Shown: piece by piece, positions 15,979 through 20,024 of the stretch
How positions within the stretch are numbered: position 1 is the first letter of the stretch
Layout of the letters: every line of letters starts with the position of its first letter
Source of the DNA: JBGTLA01 sp041744375
GTDB taxonomy: Bacteria; Actinomycetota; Acidimicrobiia; Spongiisociales; ZC4RG35
Length of the DNA stretch: 20,024 nt
Assembly (NCBI GenBank): GCA_041744375.1
Contig: JBGTLA010000187.1
Span: 1-20,024, forward strand
Reading direction: 5' to 3'
The notes under the pieces: generated by a model
The model's input: only the letters and a program-made list of their open reading frames with translations
What the model was told of the DNA's origin: nothing
The model's database searches: none
Program-made: the position numbers and the translations under genes

Positions 15979-16016
15979 CCTACCGCCGCCTGTTCGCCGG
16001 GTGAGCGCTGCGCCTG

Positions 16017-16391
16017 TCAGTCGACCTCTACCGCTACCGAGACCGTATCGAGGGGTTCTGTATTCTCGAAGGAGCGCTCGTAGGCGAACTTCAGCATCGA
16101 GGTGCCGGCGGCCGCTCCACGGAAGCGGAAGATGAAAGTACCTCCGGCACCAACAATGTCAGACTCCACGTCGAAGGCGGGTTCGCCCAGTTGCTCCAGA
16201 ACAGATGGATCGTTGGCAATCACTGCCCAGGAATAGCCGGTGGAGGGGTTGCCTGGCAACGACACCTCCAGTTCCGATCCGACTCCGATGTGCACCGTCT
16301 GCCCGTCTTCATCGGCGGTGATTCTGGCTCCGTCCGAGCACGCAGCCGCCACTACCACGACGACTACCATGCATATCACGCGCACGAACAT
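16017..16391 (-). CDS. Chagasin-type cysteine-protease inhibitor lipoprotein (MEROPS I42-like)
   Basis: 124 residues from ATG 16389-16391, with AGGAG 4 bases upstream. The N-terminus is a lipoprotein signal peptide with lipobox VAAACSDG (Cys near residue 18). The mature part carries the inhibitor loops: NPSTGYSW (loop 2, near residues 48-55), the Gly-rich GAGG loop (about 82-85) and, near AYERSFENTE, the R-x-F/W region of the third loop. This suits the I42 chagasin family, which blocks papain-type proteases. A surface lipoprotein of this kind could protect against host or competitor proteases or restrain an own enzyme. No protease gene lies nearby. It diverges from the permease. Confidence 0.85.
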   Translation of the reverse strand: MFVRVICMVVVVVVAAACSDGARITADEDGQTVHIGVGSELEVSLPGNPSTGYSWAVIANDPSVLEQLGEPAFDVESDIVGAGGTFIFRFRGAAAGTSMLKFAYERSFENTEPLDTVSVAVEVD

Positions 16392-16595
16392 GGTGCTCCT
16401 GGATCATCATTCAGTCCTGCTTCCCCCCTCAGGCACCCGAAGTTGTGACACGAAGTCGAACTGGCGTTCGCACCGACACCAACCAGCGGCCGACGGCTGG
16501 AGGGCGAAGGTTCGGTCCCAACTCCCCGAATGGCACCTTGAGGCAGCGCGCCGTGGGGAGGATCTATCCTTTGGCTCACTTGATGAGGGTTGACC

Positions 16596-17660
16596 GTGAC
16601 ACGTGACTCCATTCCCGCTTGGCTGGTGAGGTGGGGCGACATGTCATTTCGGCTGATCGCTATCGGCGTGGTCGTCTTCTTCGGCTTTCGGGTCCTTACG
16701 ACGATCAGCGTCGTCGTCTTGTCCGTCATCATGGCACTGTTCCTGGCGGCAGTGTTGTGGCGGCCTTCGAATTGGCTGAGGGGCCGTGGTCTCCCGCCGG
16801 CCTTGGCCAGCCTCCTCACCCTGGCGGGAGCCGTCGCAGTGATTGTGGGTGTAGTCACTCTGATCGTGCCGCAAGTTGCCGACAACTTCGACACCCTGTC
16901 CTCGGACGTGGGTGAGTTGGTGACATCGATTCGCGAGTGGCTGATCAACGGTCCACTCAGGCTCACCGAAGCCGAAATAGACACCTATTGGGAGAACGTG
17001 ACGCAGTGGCTGCAGGGCGCCGGCGGTCAGTCGATAGTCGGTGGAGCCGCGGCTGTTCTCGAGGGAGTCACTGGGATCTTTCTCGCGGTGATCGTCACGT
17101 TCTTTCTCCTCAAGGATGGCCGGCGCCTCGTCGACGGGCTGGAGCGCCGACTGTCAGACGAGACGGCCAGAAAAGTGGAAAAGGGATTCATTGTCGGTCG
17201 AAGAGCACTTGCCCAGTACATGGGTGGCATCGCACTCATCGGCCTCTTTGACGCCACTCTGATTGCCATAGCGCTCTTGATCGTGGGGGTTCCTCTCGTG
17301 ATCCCCCTCGCGGTGATCGTCTTCTTCGGTGCCTTTATCCCCTTGGTCGGCGCTTTCGTCTCGGGTCTTCTCGCCGTTGCCGTCGCCTTCGTCAACGGCG
17401 GGCTCACCGATGGTCTGATAATTCTCGCCGTGATCGTCGCAGTGCAACAGTTCGAAGGCGACGTGATCATGCCGCTCGTCTTCGGCCAGACGCTGAGACT
17501 TCACCCCCTGGTCATCCTTTTGGGTGTCGCTGTCGGAGGTCTCGCCTTTGGGCTGTTCGGTGCGTTCCTAGCCATCCCGCTGGTGGCGGTGGCGGTGGTG
17601 ATCAACGAAGCGGTCGCCGAAGATCCCGAAGCGGGGCTGTTGAGCCTGGCTCGGGGTTAG
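16596..17660 (+). CDS. AI-2E/PerM-family membrane transporter
   Basis: 354 residues. GTG 16596 is preferred because GAGGG (16585-16589) lies 6 bases upstream; TTG 16590 would add two residues and has no spacer. Two TM hairpins come first (LIAIGVVVFFGFRVL, then VVVLSVIMALFLAAVLW), then ALASLLTLAGAVAVIVGVV, a soluble segment (about 100-155) with the family's amphipathic helices, and a C-terminal block of helices including VIVFFGAFIPLVGAFVSGLL and GQTLRLHPLVILLGVAVGG, the latter the hallmark of the family. Members move small molecules, autoinducer-2 or ions; the substrate here is unknown. It stands alone, convergent with the STAS pseudogene. Confidence 0.92.
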   Translation: MTRDSIPAWLVRWGDMSFRLIAIGVVVFFGFRVLTTISVVVLSVIMALFLAAVLWRPSNWLRGRGLPPALASLLTLAGAVAVIVGVVTLIVPQVADNFDTLSSDVGELVTSIREWLINGPLRLTEAEIDTYWENVTQWLQGAGGQSIVGGAAAVLEGVTGIFLAVIVTFFLLKDGRRLVDGLERRLSDETARKVEKGFIVGRRALAQYMGGIALIGLFDATLIAIALLIVGVPLVIPLAVIVFFGAFIPLVGAFVSGLLAVAVAFVNGGLTDGLIILAVIVAVQQFEGDVIMPLVFGQTLRLHPLVILLGVAVGGLAFGLFGAFLAIPLVAVAVVINEAVAEDPEAGLLSLARG

Positions 17661-17795
17661 AGCGGAGGCGTTTGTACTTTTTCGAGGATGCCCGCCGTTA
17701 GTCTGCCGGCGTGCGAGAGTTTCCTCTCGGGGTGACGGGATCAGGGGGGGCCCGCAGTCCCTTTCGCGCCTGGATGGAGGGGTACCAAAGGGCGC

Positions 17796-17833
17796 GGGGT
17801 CTGGGGGGCTTGACGCCGGGGTCGTCTCCGGGG
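17796..17833 (+). other. Four G-runs between convergent genes (possible G-quadruplex)
   Basis: GGGG (17796-17799), GGGGGG (17803-17808), GGGG (17818-17821) and GGGG (17830-17833) lie on the plus strand with loops of 3, 9 and 8 bases. They sit in the 215-base gap between the permease and the STAS pseudogene, where no gene is visible. In GC-rich DNA this can be chance. Confidence 0.3.
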
Positions 17834-17875
17834 CCAGCAAATGACATCACCGGGGCGACCCCCTCTCATGCCCAG

Positions 17876-18388
17876 TTACTCGTCGACCAGATTGAATTGG
17901 TACTCCCACCCGGTGAGCTTCAGAAGCTCCAGAAGCCGACGTGGCCCGGGGCCGGGGACCAAATGCAGTCGCTTCCTCTCCGACGTGGCTTGCCCATCGA
18001 CTAGCGCTTTCAGCCCCGTCGTGTCATGAACGTCACGCCCGTGGTGTCCACCTTCACAGTTCCGCTGTGCCGCCATCGAGGTACCTGCCGGCGAACTCCA
18101 GCAAGGTGGCGTGGTCTTCAAGGTTGTCGGTCTCACCCAAGAGATCGGCTGCCTTCAGATCCAGAGGATGAGGAGCGGACACGGCTGCGTGGCGGAGGTG
18201 GCGCCGGGCGAAAGGCGCGGCCCGAGCTCCATCGTGGTCAGCCGCCCAGATGAGAACTAGAACTCCATATTCAACATCGATTGGGTCGGCCTCATTGGAT
18301 AACCGGTTCAGCGTAAGCTCGGCGTGGCGGTCGTCGAGAATCGATTGGTGGCTGTGCTTGTCTCGCGCCGCGCAGGCAAGGGATCTCT
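17876..18388 (-). pseudogene. STAS-domain protein (anti-sigma antagonist-like) broken by frameshifts
   Basis: Reading leftward, one frame is open from the tRNA remnant and carries LKAADLLGETDNL and ATLLEFAGRYLDGGTAEL, then stops at TGA 18054-18056. The STAS fold continues in a second frame as VKVDTTGVTFM and in a third as DTTGLKALVDGQ (about 18030-17995), then LHLVPGPGPRRLLELLKLTGW and VDE before TAA 17876-17878. The D-x-T/S-G-L motif that normally holds the phosphorylatable Ser is present as DTTGL. About 13-18 residues seem lost between GGTAEL and VKVD. The upstream part (from about 18388) is open but unrecognised, with no start codon. Probably nonfunctional. Confidence 0.65.
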
Positions 18389-18389
18389 A

Positions 18390-18441
18390 TGGTGGGCGCT
18401 ACTGGGATCGAACCAGTGACCTCTGCCGTGTGAAGGCCTTT
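18390..18441 (-). other. 3' half of tRNA-Val(CAC), probable attachment site of an integrated element
   Basis: On the minus strand the sequence runs from the anticodon loop TTCACAC (anticodon CAC), through GGCAG, a variable loop and a perfect T-arm (ACTGG-TTCGATC-CCAGT), to the acceptor strand AGCGCCC-A-CCA at 18390. The D-arm and 5' acceptor strand are absent: upstream of the anticodon loop only GGCC pairs partly, and the rest is unrelated. Tyrosine integrases commonly recombine at exactly this part of tRNA genes, leaving a 3' copy at the far end of the element. Confidence 0.7.
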
Positions 18442-18455
18442 CAGGGGGTCTTGGC

Positions 18456-18498
18456 GGTCTGACGTTTCAGCGCGAAATGCCGTCTGACCAGCCTTTTT
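18456..18498 (+). terminator. Hairpin with T-tract beside the att-like site
   Basis: GGTCTGACG-TTTC (18456-18468) pairs with GAAA-TGC-CGTCTGACC (18474-18489) with a bulge and one mismatch. T5 follows at 18494-18498, so a rightward intrinsic terminator is plausible. It could instead be a structured part of the recombination site. Confidence 0.45.
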
Positions 18499-18542
18499 GC
18501 TGCTCATCGAGGTTCAGCGATTCGCGGCGTTTCTCAGCAAAT

Positions 18543-18561
18543 CGCGTCCTATGCGCGTCCT
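18543..18561. repeat. Two CGCGTCCT direct repeats 11 bp apart
   Basis: CGCGTCCT occurs at 18543-18550 and 18554-18561, one helical turn apart, about 100 bases from the tRNA half-site. Such spaced repeats suit integrase arm-type sites or a repressor operator. Confidence 0.35.
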
Positions 18562-18625
18562 GAGCGACCAGGGGGGAGCCTGATGGGTGGCTCCATCGCT
18601 CCGCCGCGGCTCGGCGCATTGGGCA

Positions 18626-19138
18626 CTATCTCTGGCCGCGGATCGATGCCCGCAAGTCCTTCATCAGGAGGTAGAGGTGATGGGGGTTGTCGGCGAGTTC
18701 CAGAAACCCCCACCTTCGGTAGAACCGTGCGGCATCGTCGTCCTTGGCGTGGACGAGCACGGCTCGGCCACCGATTTCATCGGCCGCCGCCGCACAGCGC
18801 GCGAGTGCGTCCCTGAGAAGCTCGCTACCCAACCCACCGCCTTGCTCGGAACGTTCCAGTCCCAAACGCGCGAGAAGGATCACAGGTATCGGCCGGTTGC
18901 GTGGAAGCCCGGCACCGAGCCGCCCGGCGGCCTCTACGGGTTCGATCGCACTCGGAGCAAGGGTGTAGAACCCTACGACCCGCGCAGCCCGACGCAGGAC
19001 GTAGGTGACGGAGGCACCGGCCCGCTGATCTGACATAGCGAATTGGCGTAGCCACTTATTCAGGCCGGGAACGCCACAGTCGAAGTCGTCGAGCTTATCG
19101 ACTGCCTCGAGCCGCCGAACTGCACGGAGGACGTTCAA
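18626..19138 (-). CDS. GNAT-fold toxin of a TacAT-type toxin-antitoxin pair
   Basis: 170 residues. The start is TTG 19136-19138, overlapping the antitoxin stop (TTGA). The N-terminus LDDFDCGVPGLNKWLRQFA is the signature of TacT-like acetyltransferases (F-x-C-G...L-N-x-W-L). The acetyl-CoA motif is RSEQGGGLGSELL, and the catalytic Tyr lies in ARFYRRWGF near the C-terminus. Such toxins acetylate the amino group of charged tRNAs and halt translation. The frame is intact and its length is typical. It lies inside the presumed element, right of the tRNA half-site, so it may stabilise that element. Confidence 0.9.
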   Translation of the reverse strand: MNVLRAVRRLEAVDKLDDFDCGVPGLNKWLRQFAMSDQRAGASVTYVLRRAARVVGFYTLAPSAIEPVEAAGRLGAGLPRNRPIPVILLARLGLERSEQGGGLGSELLRDALARCAAAADEIGGRAVLVHAKDDDAARFYRRWGFLELADNPHHLYLLMKDLRASIRGQR

Positions 19139-19413
19139 CTATCTGGAATGCGACTCGGCCGCGAGAACAGCTCAACCAGTTCCGGAACCGTCACAGGGGC
19201 TTGGTCCAGGGCATCGACGAAGCGGGAGAACTCATCCGGTCGCAACCTCACAGCCTGGTACTCGGCGATAACCGATTCAGCACGGGCGACAGCACTTTGC
19301 TCGACGAACGCCGTCATCGACTGCCCGGCCAACGTGGCGGCCTCACGCACCAGTGCGTCACTCCGCGGCTTGACACGAAACGCCCATCTCCGATCACGTT
19401 GTTCAACTGTCAT
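19135..19413 (-). CDS. DUF1778/TacA-type antitoxin
   Basis: 92 residues from ATG 19411-19413, with GGAGG (19419-19423) 5 bases upstream. The N-terminal ribbon-helix-helix region (RWAFRVKPRSDALVREAATLAGQSMTAFV split around residue 30) binds DNA. The C-terminal helix region (VRLRPDEFSRFVDALDQ) matches the part of TacA antitoxins that wraps the toxin. It overlaps the toxin gene by 4 bp. Repression of the operon through the palindrome at 19432-19448 is expected. Confidence 0.9.
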   Translation of the reverse strand: MTVEQRDRRWAFRVKPRSDALVREAATLAGQSMTAFVEQSAVARAESVIAEYQAVRLRPDEFSRFVDALDQAPVTVPELVELFSRPSRIPDS

Positions 19414-19431
19414 GCCATCCTCCGACCGTGG

Positions 19432-19468
19432 TGTACATACATCGTACAGCAGGTAGCTGCAATATCAA
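19432..19468 (-). promoter_or_regulatory. Promoter and operator of the TacAT-type operon
   Basis: On the minus strand TTGATA (19463-19468) and TACGAT (19441-19446) are separated by 16 bases, a good -35/-10 pair. An inverted repeat TGTAC-N7-GTACA (19432-19448) covers the -10 box and the likely start point, the position expected for a ribbon-helix-helix operator. The antitoxin ATG lies 18 bases beyond the repeat. Confidence 0.6.
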
Positions 19469-19711
19469 GAACGGCTCTCCGTCCTCGGGCATCAGGCAAG
19501 GCAACGAACTCCGGGACACTGGCATAATGCCGGATAGCGCGCGGGTGATTTCGTCGATTTCGTGATAAGAGGCCGCGCGTTATGCGCCCCTTCTGGGGTA
19601 GTGATGGGTGGCGATTCGGACCAGCTGGATCTGGTCTGGGTCGACTCTGTTGCCGGTCATCTCGATTCCCGGGAACTTCTCCCTGGTCCCGGGCGCTGTA
19701 GTCCGTGAAGG
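19469..19711. other. Gene-free stretch with a tandem 9-bp repeat
   Basis: GATTTCGTC (19547-19555) is followed directly by GATTTCGTG (19556-19564). Nearby are the 5-bp palindrome GGCATAATGCC (about 19521-19531) and GCGC-rich flanks. A short minus-strand frame around 19690-19590 looks protein-like (FPGIEMTGNRVDPDQIQLV) but matches nothing I know. Confidence 0.35.
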
Positions 19712-19890
19712 TCAGTCTTTCGGCGGCAGCGGTGGCCCAATAAACTCTTGGGCATGTCGTTTGCCGATCTCCATCAGCGCTTGTATATCAATAAACTGCT
19801 CATCTGAGGGCGGGAGTGCAAGAGACCGGGCTGGCTTCCCACCCTCGCGGAAGAACCCTTCAACACCCGCGCCGAGGTCGATCACTTCTC
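19712..19890 (-). pseudogene. C-terminal remnant of a cupin-type protein
   Basis: On the minus strand, down to TGA 19712-19714, the frame reads GVEGFFREGGKPARSLALPP, then IQALMEIGKRHAQEFIGPPLPP. This resembles the C-terminal tail that follows the beta-barrel in many small actinobacterial cupins (GFEGFF..., then a helix and GPPLPP). The barrel itself is not present upstream, and the frame meets a stop near 19966. Third-position GC is lower than in neighbouring genes, in keeping with transferred DNA. The match is from memory of the family pattern only. Confidence 0.45.
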
Positions 19891-20024
19891 CAGCTGGGTG
19901 TTCCTGGGCAACGAGTGGCGCGTGGAGGTCGTCGACGAGATCGAGACGATCCGGGTGCTCGGCCCGCTACAAGCGGCCGGCTGAGCTCTTCCGATCAGCT
20001 GACAGGCTGCACCACCCCGCGCGC

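Noticed and set aside
18292..18507. Minus-strand frame containing GLHTAEVTGSIPVAPT
   Set aside because: This is translation through the tRNA-Val remnant, a well-known false gene pattern.
19811..19984. Plus-strand frame ending LGPLQAAG with high third-position GC
   Set aside because: It looks codable but has no start codon or family match, and it overlaps the cupin-like tail on the other strand; I could not decide and left it out.
1..20024. CRISPR array, insertion sequence with terminal repeats, rRNA or a complete tRNA
   Set aside because: None seen on either strand; there are no regularly spaced repeats, no transposase motif and no integrase gene in the window.

Overview
The window is GC-rich and reads as actinobacterial chromosome. 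It carries a deazaflavin (F420)-type nitroreductase, PspC/LiaF-type membrane proteins, GTG/TTG/CTG starts with stop-start overlaps, and S-layer-homology (SLH) repeats of the G-C-N-P-P...F-C-P...V-T-R-G-Q-M-A-A-F-L type. From memory that SLH variant is common in Acidimicrobiia, so an acidimicrobial host is my best guess; this is inference, not proof.

Layout. (1) 1-2221 (+): the end of a gene fusing a ketosynthase III C-terminal half to a heme-oxygenase-like diiron domain, overlapping a conserved gene of unknown function. (2) 2272-4766 (+): a short leader ORF whose stop overlaps the start of a large secreted protein with a polysaccharide-lyase-14-like domain, a TIM-barrel-like domain and three SLH repeats. 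(3) 4786-5816 (-): a tandem GNAT acetyltransferase broken by one frameshift. (4) 5919-7653 (-): four overlapping genes for envelope membrane proteins (4-TM protein, PspC, LiaF-like, small 2-TM protein). (5) 7958-9778 (-): an F420-type reductase, half of a VOC/glyoxalase gene and an MDR alcohol dehydrogenase/quinone reductase. (6) 9988-10501 (-): a toxin-antitoxin pair with an intact antitoxin and a frameshifted MazF. (7) 10941-16000: Hsp20 and a universal stress protein are intact, while their neighbours (a small membrane protein, a phosphoribosyltransferase-hydrolase fusion, PEP synthase) are wrecks. (8) 16017-17660: a chagasin-type protease-inhibitor lipoprotein divergent from an AI-2E/PerM-family permease. 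(9) 17876-18388: a broken STAS-domain gene. (10) 18390 to the end: the 3' half of a tRNA-Val(CAC), which looks like the distal attachment site of an integrated element, then a TacA/TacT-type toxin-antitoxin operon and a cupin remnant.

The strongest theme is gene decay. At least seven loci between 4.8 kb and the end are frameshifted, truncated or internally deleted, while long genes between them are intact. Hsp20, universal stress protein, phosphoribosyltransferase-hydrolase and PEP synthase together resemble an actinobacterial low-oxygen/dormancy gene set, so 10.9-16 kb may be an eroding copy of such a cluster. The tRNA half-site predicts a full tRNA-Val(CAC) to the right of the window, in the same orientation, marking the other end of an island.
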